From Favolaschia claudopus (taxonomy: Eukaryota; Basidiomycota; Agaricomycetes; Agaricales; Mycenaceae), in NCBI GenBank assembly GCA_037176885.1, contig JAWWNJ010000024.1, forward strand, positions 682,001-746,000: 64,000 nt of DNA, in the 5' to 3' direction. The translations under genes were made by a program, and so were the position numbers. Shown here piece after piece: positions 33,708 to 44,275 of the stretch (within the stretch, counting starts at the first letter, position 1; every line of letters starts with the position of its first letter). A model generated the notes under the pieces. It made no database searches. It worked only from the letters and a program-made list of their open reading frames with translations, and was not told the DNA's origin.

Positions 33708-35432
33708 TTAACTGCGGGACTTTACTAACTCGAAGATAAGCAACCGAAAGCAATAGAAACACGACAACTTACTCTTCTTCTTCGAACTCGACAGTTTGTT
33801 TAAATCTAGATCCATGCAAGGGCTGGAATAGTACTCGGTGTTCTCTTTCGTCAAGAACAGAGACCGAGCCAGTTCTTCGGGCGGGCGAAATGTCTTCGGT
33901 ATAGAAAATCGGGGGAGCCCTTCAAACTCAATTTGGCGATCGATTCCAATTTTGTAAGTGGCATCGAAGGTCCAAGAGTGATAGCCACAACCCACTCGGA
34001 AGTCATCCCCTTCCTCCACGATATGGATGAGGGTCAGGGATGCTGCACGTTTGGCGATACGGGCTGTCAACGAGTGCAGGACGGCATGAGCGTCAACACA
34101 TCCCGATATCGGACTCGCGCTGCGCTGCGAGGGTAGAGCACAGGGAAGGTGCTCGTGCGAGAGTTCTTTGTATACATGCTGCAGCTCTAGTTTTTGCAAC
34201 GACTTGATTGCGCAGAGAGAAGAGACCAGATCGTGCTAGCAGCCTTGTGAGCAAGGAAGATAAGGTGCGAAAGAGCAGGACTCACCGAACGAACGGAAAA
34301 GCAGGTGGGAAGCTTTATTCGCAGGATCAATGACGTGAGGTGAGTGGCCAACACACCGAGGGAGGGCAAGGCAGAGACGCCGTCCGCATCATTCACCTCC
34401 AAATCGACTTGCACCACCTGCCAGTCATCAAACGAGGAAGCCACTGGCTTCTTGGGAGAAATCCAAAATGCAGCGAGTTTGACCGTGCTAGTTAGAGTGT
34501 GTCGCTCTGTCGCATCCAGGAGTGACAACGACCAGAACATATCCCAGTGATGCAGCCATATAGAGTAGTAGTCAAAGATCTTAACGGTCTTCAGGCTGCT
34601 GTGGCGTTCTACGAAAGCCGGCAGCCAGGAGAGTAGAGCCATTGCCAATGGTTTGGCGCAGAGGTAGATGTCAACAGCCTCCAGACCCGGTATCACAATG
34701 GTGTCTGGGCCAAATATTATGTTGCTTTCTTCTCTGATTATGAGATGAGCCAACCGAAGTTTTCGACTCATCAAAGAGCGAAAGTCTGGGTGTTGACTAG
34801 CCGATCCACGATAGGGATTGAGTTGAGACCCAAAGCAATCATCAAACGATGCAGAGTCGATCTCAAGCTTGGCCATAGACAAAGGGGTGTCCGACCATAA
34901 TTTCCTGAGATCATTGAGGCCAGAATCATCGACCACAACCGTGGTGAGCTTCGCATGCGAGTTGAGAGTCGCAAGAAGGTTGGGATCGAGCTGGCACGCC
35001 GGCAAGCGAAGGCGCTCCAGAGATATTAGGGAAGGAATGAGGTCGGGGAGAATATCTGGGCCGTAGAGGTAAGGCGATCCCTGCCTTCCGGTGATTTCTT
35101 CAGGTGAGTGGACCCAACTGAGATCGAGCTCTCTGAAATGCATGTTGATGGGCATTGAGACAGATGTGTATTCAAACGTACTTTATCAAACGAGCAAACT
35201 CGATGTCTGCCGCGCACTTTGCCTGAAGACGGCGAAGGCGATCCGTATGCTTGATTCTCAGACGCGAGAACAGAGGCGCGAAGCAGAAGCGGCGCATGAG
35301 TCGAGAAACGCGGGATAGAGAGAGAATGTAATCATTGGATAGTTTAGACTTTTCTTCGCATAAAAAGTGTACGATGAGGAGCAGAAGCTCATCGGGAAGG
35401 TGAACAAGTCGATGTTTGCGGAAGAAAGCCAT
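33708..35432 (-). CDS. F-box/leucine-rich protein, family copy A
   Basis: Exons (5' to 3') 35432..35182, 35132..34286, 34235..33773, 33724..33708; 525 residues. F-box at about 9-60 (LPDELLLLIVHFLCEE, then LSRVSRLMRRFCFAPLFSRL), then a leucine-rich body with conserved segments YLYGPDILPDL, LKTVKIFDYYSIWLHHWD and FRPPEELARSLFLT, ending KSRS. It shares all three intron positions and phases with the copies at 56792, 59206 and 61773 and is very close to the copy at 59206. It is head-to-head with the kinase-like gene at 35542. Expected role: SCF substrate adaptor; target unknown. Confidence 0.85.
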
Positions 35433-35541
35433 TGGTCACGCCGTCACGCTCATCCACGATCACATGACCAATCCAATGCCACTGTGGCCGCAATGTCACA
35501 ATAGGTGTACACATTCCATTGATTCCCTACTACTTACTATC
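35433..35541. promoter_or_regulatory. Bidirectional promoter, kinase-like K1 / F-box copy A
   Basis: Only 109 bp separate the two divergent start codons. The minus strand carries CATGTGATCG (35466..35457), 25 nt before the F-box ATG, and TGACCAATGG over the ATG itself; both recur in all four F-box copies. CCAAT occurs again toward the kinase side. Confidence 0.6.
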
Positions 35542-38500
35542 ATGAACGAACCTACAGCTCAACCCGAGCGCTCATTATTCCAGTTTCTCTTCGACGAAAT
35601 TCTCAACCTCACGCTACCCCCACTTCAAATTGGACCTGGCCATGTTAAGAGCGTGGAGACGCGGCCCCCAATACAATCTGAATACCACAAGCCACGTTCA
35701 CGACAACTCAGAACGCTGGAATTCAACCCGAACATCTTTTCGATGCTGGAGAAGCAATTAATAAAACAGCTCAACCAACAGAAATGCATCACTGACGGGT
35801 GGCAACCTGAAGACATCAGCCGGTGGATGGACGGACTGAAGTGTAATCTCGACCAACTTGTCCCGCCGCGCGGGGAAGTGCTTAATGAGGATAGTGTGAA
35901 GCTGCTTTACGGCGCTCTGCTCAAAAAAACAGGTTTATTGGCGACCTTGATTTGCTTCAATATGAAGAAGGAGGACTTGCAGCGTGACCCACGAACTTTC
36001 AAATCGGTGTTCACACATTTTCCATCCGCGGAGCCCAACAGCAAGGCCGACGGTTTGGTTGGATGTGTATCGCAGGAGCTCGACGACGGACCAGAGAAAT
36101 GGGGTTCTCTGTGGGAGGCCATGACCGCCAGCCCCAGAGACCCAGACCCGAGACAGGACTTTTTCAGAACTCTGCTCGTGGTGGAGCTCAAAAACCCACT
36201 CGCGGGTAACCCACTAGCTTTGGCCGCCATGTACACCGTAATGTTGCTCCTCAAGACAGGTTACCTCAAACATTTCTGGCCAGACAATCTCTGTCGCGGG
36301 TGCGATCAGTACAGAAAGTCGCATGAAGCTCAGACTCTGAGCTCGACGGCCGGGCCGTTGGAACTTCGTCCTATAGATGGGCAGACTGCTGCCGAGGCAC
36401 GAGCCGTCGCGACCGAAGCTCAACTCCGCAAGGAGATTGCTCGTGGTCTCCTCCTCGCAGAGCAATACCCAAAGAAATGCAACATCCCCGATGATATGAT
36501 TAAGCTCATCACGACAGGGCAAACGGACCAGGTGTCCCAAGAAAATAAGGGGAACGGGAATGACAAAGGCGAAGGAGGAAGCGGGGAGAAACGAAAACGC
36601 AGAGTTTCGAGTGATGAAGATAGTTCTCGTGCCAGTCAAGTGGCGTACGAAAGCAAGTTAATGGATGCTTTCGATAAGGCACAGAAGGTGTTGGAGTTAG
36701 ACCCCAAACTCAGAAAGTGGATCACCCATGGTGCCTATTTCCTCATCCAGGTACGGAGGGCTTTTTATGACGCGCCGCCAAAGCTGATTTTTACGCAGTT
36801 ATACTCTCAAATGACTGTAGATGAGACCACGGTTGGCTATTTTAGCTGCCACAACAACAAAGTGGTCGTTATCCTCAATAGAGAGTCGAGAACGTTAACT
36901 GTGTCGGAGATTCTGCAGAACGAGGATAGACCGCTCCTCCTAGTAACGGCCCTGACCGTGTTCGCCTGGAAAGATGCACTGGAGCGATACGGACGCCGAA
37001 GGAGCATCAAGGCCGACCGGTGGATCCCTATCGCGGCCAGAACCAACAACAGAGAAACGCCGAGGATAGGCTCGCCGGGAAGGCACCCGCCAAAAAGCAG
37101 TCGGAAACGCGCCCATCCAAGAAGCCGAAGACAGGCAAGAACAAAGAGCCTAGCCAAGATGTTCTCGTGCAGAGCGGTTCCACCCAAGATGTCATCGGTC
37201 ACGGAAGCAACACCAGCGAGGACGTCGATATGGAGAACGAGCCCAGTCGCGGTGACACGACGAGCAGCATTGACGAGGACGAGGGTCATGCGGGTAGCGG
37301 TGTCAGCCAGGATGATGCTCGTGTCGAGAACACCAACGACACCAATGCGGAGGATGAGCCGAGACCGGACGACGCTGGTACGGAGAACGACCGCGGTCAA
37401 GACGGCACCAACCCTGGTACGGAGAAGAGCACCGGCCAGGACGACGTTCGTGCAGAGAGCGAAGCTAGCCAGGACGACGATGATGTCGACGACCACTCAA
37501 CCTCGGACGACGCTCATACGGAGAGCGACCCTAGCCAAGACGACGCCGAAGTTGAGCAGAATGCCGACGACGCCACTGTTGAACAAGACGCCAACCCGGA
37601 TGAGGATGCCGCCGAGAACGCAGCGGGCGACGACCACGTCGCGGTCGGGGACGGCAGCCAGACTCACAGATTCGATCCTTATCACAATCCAATCCCTCCA
37701 ATCCCTGCCTACGACAACGGTAGAATCGTTGCTTATCGCTCGGACGACGACGACGGCCAGACTGACATAATTGGTCATCCTCATCCATTCGACCCCAACG
37801 AGGACGGAAGAATCGTTCCGTATGGCGAGGTGAGCGATGACGACGCCAGCGATGCCACATTCTCGCCCTCCGAAAGCGAGGATGATGATGAGGACGACGA
37901 TGAGGACGACGATGACGATGACCGAGGACGCGGTAAAACGAGACGCAAAAAACCCCAGAACAACGGAGGCGTCGGGGGATCCGGTGCGAGAGGCCCGGGA
38001 GGTGAAGAGGGGCCAGGAGGACCTTCTGGTGGTGCAGGGGGCGCAGGAGCAGGTGGGGGAAGCAATGGAGATCAAGGAGGCTCTGGAGGACCATCCGCAG
38101 GGGGGCACAGTGGTACAAGTAAGAAAGGCGGTGCCGGTAAGGGCAAAGGCCGCCAAAGCCGGCCTGGAGGAAGCACTCGAAGTGGGGCGAACATAGATCT
38201 GCAGGTAAGTTTCAAGTCTTCCCTCAGATTCAATGAACACAAATTACTCACCTGTGGATGCAGGAACTGCATGTCGCCTTCAATGCACCGGAACGCAATT
38301 TGGTGTCGAACGGCTTTGAACACTATGAACGGATACCATCCCCGAACATTTCCACCACCCCCGCTTTCAGATTCGCAGACCTCTCTGATGTCGATGGGGA
38401 GCGTCCCACCACACCGCCCACGAAGTTCTCGAGTATCTCCGATGTCGATGGGAGTCCGCAACTTACAGCAATATCCCCTCATCGGCTGGATGGGCGTAAA

Positions 38501-39392
38501 GCTTCAATTGGTTCCGTCTCTTCTCGCAGCGACACATCGAAGGGTAGCGTAAGGTCCATTTCTTCGGTACCGTCCCTCAGCGGCACATCAACAACAGCGG
38601 GGTCCGACTCCCCTCCAGCCACCCCATCGACTACCTCCAGCTTTCCATCTGGCTCGAAAGAAAGCTCCCCCCTTGCCAAGAGGCAGACTGTTTATTCTTC
38701 CCATACCGAAAAAACTGTCGTTGGAGAAGGCCAGGTAGATCCATTGCAGATGATACTGCCGAAGATCAAATATGCCGGGGTGTTCATCGAGGAGGTCATC
38801 CAAGAGAAGATGGGTAGACCCACAGTGTGGTCTGGCCAGTTGATCCTGGAAGACGACTGCGTCGAGTCCACAATCCCGCTCCCGATCGTGGTGAAAATGG
38901 CCGTGGTTGAGTACCAAGAGGGCGATGAAAGCGACGGTGAAGAAGCGGCTAATCTGCTTCGCCATGAAGGAGTTATCTACGAGGCTCTTGCAAAGGCTGA
39001 ATTGCATGGAATCACCCCTCGCTACTACGGGGCGTTCGAGGGCGACCTTGGAGCGGTGATGTTGATTCTGGACGATGGCGCTGAGACGATTGACAGCTTC
39101 GAGGAACTGTCGAAGGAGCAGTAAGTCTTTATTTGTCCTCGAAACCTTGACGAGCTGGAACTTACCGAAAATCATCGCCAGACGTCAGGATTTGTTGACT
39201 ATGGCCGAAACGATGCATCGAGCTGGCATCGTTCACAACGACCTCAAGCCTCGCAATGTCGCCCAAGATTCGAGCGGCGAAGTCAAGATAATCGACTTCG
39301 ACATGGCTACGAAGGGGCACCGCTGCCCTGGGAAGGAGTGCGAAGAGTTGGTCGAATTCGCCAGAGCTTTGAAGCTGGATGCGGAATCTTGA
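35542..39392 (+). pseudogene. Protein kinase-like gene K1 with a 1-nt frameshift
   Basis: Exons 35542..36750, 36799..38204, 38264..39120, 39182..39392; same four-exon plan and phases as K2 (53435-56673). Exon 2 reads in one frame to about 37021 and in the next from there: the paralogue-like sequence resumes at DPYRGQ only if one base is added, so a base seems lost in CGGTGGATCC. With it the product would be 1227 residues. N-terminal domain (1-400) with ADGLVGC and VVELKNPL, then an acidic D/E-rich and a Gly-rich low-complexity region, then a kinase-like C-terminus: VVKMA (Lys), GIVHNDLKPRNVAQD (catalytic loop) and IIDFDMA (DFD for DFG). It may be a real pseudogene or an assembly indel. Confidence 0.72.
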
Positions 39393-42078
39393 CGGAAGAG
39401 TCGCGGCAGCAGCTGGCGCAATTGTAGACATATAGGAAGTTGACCACAGTGCGATGGTTCAAGCAATTGGCCACACTGCGATGTTTTTGTGCGCCTTTTC
39501 CAATGTATCGAATATGTAGCTTTATATGTAGCCTTTTTTGTGAAGCTTTTGGGGAACGCACTGAGAGGCGTTCAGATTTCTGGAGACTTTCATGTCAGAA
39601 GGCTTGAGCTGAAGGCTAAGCTCGAATGGCCACAGACTTGGATGGCGAGTAGAAAGAAAGGGACTTTGAAATTTCGTCGTTTGTCACGAAGTGACGTTGA
39701 ATCTGATGTGAACGCGATCACATGTCCGCGCGCGGCCACGTCCACTTGGCGTACGCCTCCGCATAAGTATCTGACCGACCGAGGAATTATACTGAATCGA
39801 GCTCAGACTTATGTAGGTATACATTAATATTGTGACATCCTACAATACCATAAGTTTAATTCTCTGGAATACGCGACCCATCTCAGCCGCAAAGTCTAAG
39901 ACTCTGCTCTCAATTGTGCAGGATTGGGAGCAGCCCTAAATCTTTCTTGGGGCAGTATGTGCCTCAGTCATTGTCGATGACGAGCTCGAATAGTCCTGGG
40001 ATTCCTGGAACGATGTGGATCCTCGTCGTCTTGCGTCTGTGGCGCGTCTGCCGCCGGAGAAACTTGCGCAGGGCAGAGTCACCCAGCGTGCCTCCCAACG
40101 CACCACAATGCCTTCACGGATGCGCCGTCTACAAAGCCTGAGGGGAAAAGAGTTAAGTGTACGTGTGTTGCTTCTTTTGACTATGGCTACGAAGTCTACA
40201 AACTCGTTCCCCCCCCGATTTCAATGTGTGCCGGAGTCCCCAGGTGGTAGAGGACATCCAATAATTGGTTTCGAGTAGACAACGTACACCATGATAAATT
40301 TGAACGTAGTAGGTCAGATCGTCGGCGAACCACGTTGCAGCCGGTTCTTTTGTTTTCGTAGTTTTTGTTCTTCTACCGTTCCCAGGGTAGTACCTGAACG
40401 TCGAACAAGGACCCCTTCATCGAGCTAGTAGGACGGGGAAGATGCATGTGAATGTGAATGTGCACGGGAAGGGAATAAGAGCTGGCCGCCGAGAACAACA
40501 AACGTTCGGCGACCGACATAGGCTCGGATGCGCGGCCGTCTCTGGAATGATGCCGGGATCCTAGGGCGTTGCCAGTACTGCAATGCGCTCGTACTACGTA
40601 GCAGCAAGTTCGTATTGCACCAGAACTCCATAGATTTTTGACAAGACAATTTGAAACAAAAAGGCGGGAATGAAGCGACGGAGTGCCGAGGTCGGAATAC
40701 AGCTGGCATAGAAGACCTCCAGCAGCAGTAGCAGTAGCAAGAACAACAGCGAGGGAGGCCTTCAATTGTCGCGTGCCTGTACATTGTATTGAACAATAAC
40801 AGCTGCCTTGAGGTTCTCAGGCGTGAAGAATTGAAGTTGTGATCTTTCGTGAGGAATGCAGAGGTACAGACTAGACGGGCATGTGAATAGTCGGCCACGG
40901 GCGGGGACAAGAACAGAACAAGGGCGGGAGGAGGACAAGCGGCGGCCCTGATTCGATTTTGCTTCGGCACCCAGGTTTTGGTTTGCGATGTTTTCTTGCG
41001 TCGACGCCGCACGCTTAGTGCGAGCTAAACCCACGCGAGCTTGCGAGCGGCTGGGTTTACTGTATGGAAGATAAAGGAGATTAGATAGTACGCGTTACCT
41101 GTGATGTGACCTGATGTGACATACCTACTTTGGTCTGTAGACGCGTTCGTCGCGTCCCCTTCCCGCTCCTCATACGCGCCTCCTGAGCCTTTATTTTTGC
41201 CCACCCACCCTCTCCTTTTCTTTTCCTCACACTTGGTTGCTTCGGTCCTTTCCTTTTCCAAGACCCTTGAACCGTGCGTACTGGATTTGGGCCGCTCGTC
41301 ATCCTCCCGCCCGATTCGCTTACCGCCCAATCTTTTTTGGTGCGCTCGTTATAGCGAATCGGCCTCCGGCCCAACTCCACCTGCACACCCTCCTCACTCA
41401 TAACCGCCGTTCAGACCTCGCCCTCACATCTTAACATACAGCGGTCGCAGACCGCTGTAACATTATCTCTACCTACACATACACCCTCTATACCTCCTCC
41501 TCACTCTCACAGAAGAGCTATCTACTCGCGATTTCCCTTATCAGACTGCTCAGTGGGACTCAACCTAGGCGAGAGGGACGTGAATATTCGTGGGACCTTC
41601 AAGGAAACCGTCGAAAACGCCAACAGGTCCCAAAAAGGAAACTCTTGTTGTCCTCCACCACGACCACAATGCTCATGCAATGGAAGCTTCTCCGCCCTCG
41701 GTCCAAGCGGATACGGCGTTGTACGTAGGGACTCTTGTTCCCAACGGAGCGAACAGGCGCATTTCATTGTGCACGCCGGCATTCACGCGAACAATAGGGA
41801 TGGTGTGCAAAGAGAGGTAAACAGCAGGGTGAAGTAGCTTTATTGTCCTGGGGAGGACTATGGCGTTCTTTTGTTCAGGTTGTGGATTATAAGGGGGGTC
41901 TCAGGTGGTGAGATTGTTGTGTGTTCCCCGAGCTAGTCTCATTTCACGTCTGCTAACGTCGTCTCCTCATCGTCGTCTTGTCTTGTCCACCATCTTTTAT
42001 TAACCGCCACTCTTTTTTTACGGTAAGCATTTGTGGAGTGCTTTGTGACCAGATCTAATCCCCATACAAAAGAACAAG
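39393..42078. other. Gene-poor region upstream of low-complexity gene
   Basis: 2.7 kb. Small cysteine- or Arg-rich frames occur on both strands (for example minus 41012..40425) but none has family resemblance or a matching splice pattern. The segment 41083-41545 resembles 46678-47025 (listed as a repeat). Confidence 0.45.
41083..41545. repeat. Diverged repeat, copy 1
   Basis: Shares ordered blocks with 46678-47025: GATTAGATAG followed by ACGC and GATGTGAC, a CTTGGT/ATTCG block, AGCGAATC, GGTCGNAGACCGC (a near palindrome), CTCACAGA and TCTCCCTTAT/TTTCCCTTAT. The blocks keep order and orientation but spacing differs. Possibly an old transposon fragment or a duplicated upstream region. Confidence 0.45.
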
Positions 42079-43356
42079 ATGTCCGCTCAAACCACTTATA
42101 ATACCTCTGGTGCTGTTGTACTCCCCACCCGCCGCCGTTCAAACTCTGCCATCATCTCTTGGGCAGCAAAAGTCCAACCCGGATCTCCTCCTCCTCGTTC
42201 CCCTCGTCGCCGCCCATCCACCAGCAGCTCACGCCGCCCGTCGGTCTGCTCGCGTCGCCCCTCCATCTCCACTCCGTCTCCGAAGGATTCCCTGAAATTC
42301 GACTTGACGCAAATCGGCTACTCCTCCGTCTTCGTGCACTTCCCCGTCACCCCCTCCACCCCCTCCCCCTTCCTCCGCCAGAACACCAACGCCCCCATCC
42401 CCGTCCCCGCATCCCCCAAAGCACCCCGCGTCCTCAAACACTTCCGCTCCCTCTCCGCCCTCACCCGCTCCCGCTCCAAATCCGTCTCCGCCTCCGTCCC
42501 CGTCCCTCCTATGCCTATGCCCCCCGTGCCCCCCATGCCCACCACCATTCCTACTAAATCCACCAAACCCCAATTCCCCGCCGTCCCCGTCCTCGCCAAA
42601 CGCAAAAAGCCCACCGCCGCCCCCGCACCGATGCCCCTCGCGAACGAGCTCGCGCTGATGCAGCTCCTGGGCGGCGGCTCCATCGACTCCCACGCGAAGC
42701 GCGTCATGGCGCAGCAGGCCAAGGCCGCGGGGCCCGGTGTCGGCGTGGGTGAGGTCTTCCGCGACGGGAAGGGCGGGGTGTGGTGGGATGAGGAGGAGCG
42801 GTGGGAGTATAAGAAGCTGTTGGATGGGGATGGCGAGCAGTGGGTTCAGTTCCACAACGAGAACAAGGAGAACGCGGACGAGGAACGCCGCGGGAGCGTG
42901 TCGACGCAGGATTCCGATCTGGATATGCGGTATCTGGTGAAGCCCGCCGAGGACGAGGGCATGGCTTATGACTATTTCCCTGTCCCCCGCCGCGCAGGCA
43001 AAAACCTCCTCGCGCTCCCCGCGCGCCCGCACCGCCTCGCGAAGCACCTCAACAAGCCCGGGCTCTTGCTCGTCGACGACGCGTTCAGCGTTTCTGCGCC
43101 GAGTAGTCCGAAGTTCAAGCGGCTCGACGATGGGAAGAGTGATTTCTTCGCGGCGTCGTTTGTGCCCGCGCCTGTTTCGCCTCTGCAGCAGCAAACCCTC
43201 CTCGCCCCGCCGCCGTCTGTATTCCCTCCCTCCTTAGTGTCTCCGTCGATGTCGTCGTTCCGCGCCCCGCGCGCGCGGAGGATGAGTGCGGCGTCTGCCA
43301 TGACGAGCGGGGGGAAGGCGAAGGGGTTGAAGGGGCTTTTCCGGAGACGGGATTGA
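42079..43356 (+). CDS. Conserved low-complexity protein of unknown function
   Basis: Single exon, 425 residues. The N-terminus is Ser/Arg/Pro-rich (RRRSNSAIISWAAKVQPGSP), then KFDLTQIGYSSVFVHFP, a Pro-rich stretch (PPMPMPPVPPMP), a more ordered middle (NELALMQLLGGGSIDSHAKR, GGVWWDEEERWEYKKLL), a second segment RAGKNLLALPARPHRLAKH and a basic tail KGLKGLFRRRD. I believe proteins of this layout are common in Agaricomycetes but I know no function. Codon use is strongly C/G-ending, unlike the neighbours, which suggests high expression or composition bias; it also keeps long frames open on the other strand, which are shadows. Confidence 0.8.
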   Translation: MSAQTTYNTSGAVVLPTRRRSNSAIISWAAKVQPGSPPPRSPRRRPSTSSSRRPSVCSRRPSISTPSPKDSLKFDLTQIGYSSVFVHFPVTPSTPSPFLRQNTNAPIPVPASPKAPRVLKHFRSLSALTRSRSKSVSASVPVPPMPMPPVPPMPTTIPTKSTKPQFPAVPVLAKRKKPTAAPAPMPLANELALMQLLGGGSIDSHAKRVMAQQAKAAGPGVGVGEVFRDGKGGVWWDEEERWEYKKLLDGDGEQWVQFHNENKENADEERRGSVSTQDSDLDMRYLVKPAEDEGMAYDYFPVPRRAGKNLLALPARPHRLAKHLNKPGLLLVDDAFSVSAPSSPKFKRLDDGKSDFFAASFVPAPVSPLQQQTLLAPPPSVFPPSLVSPSMSSFRAPRARRMSAASAMTSGGKAKGLKGLFRRRD

Positions 43357-44275
43357 ATATGCTTTGACGACCGTGACAACACTTTCAAAAGACTGGTTGA
43401 CGAGACTGACTGACGACTCAAAAAAACTTCAAGACTGACGATTGGCTGCATTGGGTTGATCCCATTGCAATGACTCTGCTATACCCCATTTCACGCACAC
43501 GCACACGCACGCCCACCTGCTTCCCTCATCCATTCACGCCTCATCCTCACATACCTGAACTGAATCTCTGTATCATACTACTACTCCTCACTTTGTATCC
43601 AGTATCGATCGATTGTTGTGTTATAGCTTACTTATACAGTATCACTATTGTAATGAATATCTTGTGAATTGGAATGAAGAAATTGTGCTTTGGTTCTGAA
43701 TCCTCTCATCGTTTGGGCTGTGGCTGTGTGCGCACCTTTCTTTCTCTCGAACAACCACCACCTTCGCGCTATAGCCTCTCCGCTCCGTTCGAATTCTCCA
43801 TCTCGATTTTACCTCACATACAATGGTCTTGCGCTTGCGGCTGCATTACTGTAGCCACCCTTCTTTTTCAAACAACCAACTTCGCGCTATATCTCTCCGC
43901 TCCGTTCGAACTTCGAGCCCTCAGGCTACTTATAAGAACTGCACTTCGATTTTATCTTACATGAATTGGTTTTGGTCTTGCAGCTTCCATTCATACTTGA
44001 CAGTGGCCATGGCGCAGTGTCAAATTAAATTCGCCTCCCTCCGAATCGCACCCGCAAGAAGTCGTGTACTACGGGAAGTCGGGGAAGTCCAAGTCTTCGG
44101 TTCTGGTGTCAATTATGGACTCGATTGGGATGGCAGGTTTACACGAATCATCTAATATCGGGTCAGTATCATGTGTAAGTATAAGGCTGTCGTGTGCCGT
44201 TGGAGCAAAAGTTGAAGCGTTTAATTCGCGCCCTAACTCCTGCTCTACTCAGCTCTACTCTGCTGTTCCACTGGC
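43357..44275. other. Intergenic between low-complexity gene and P450 A
   Basis: About 0.9 kb, with CA-type simple sequence near 43497-43513 and an imperfect tandem repeat (listed). No gene. Confidence 0.45.
43735..43992 (+). repeat. Imperfect tandem duplication, period about 122 bp
   Basis: Two adjacent units share TTCGCGCTATA, CTCTCCGCTCCGTTCGAA, TTCGATTTTA/TCGATTTTAC and TTGGTCTTGC-like blocks in the same order (unit 1 from about 43735, unit 2 from about 43855). Confidence 0.6.

Noticed and set aside
36943..37001. An intron that would repair the K1 frameshift
   Set aside because: Any GT-AG pair here removes residues conserved in K2 (LTVFAWKDALER), and K2 has no intron at that place.
36837..38240. 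Long open frames on the minus strand and in a third + frame inside K1
   Set aside because: They mirror the GAC/GAG-rich coding repeat of K1; no start context, introns or family resemblance of their own.
40425..41012. 195-residue Cys/Arg-rich minus frame
   Set aside because: No domain, overlapping frames on both strands, no supporting splice or promoter signal.
42229..43194. 321-residue minus frame opposite the low-complexity gene
   Set aside because: Product of strong C/G-ending codons on the + strand; no recognisable domain.
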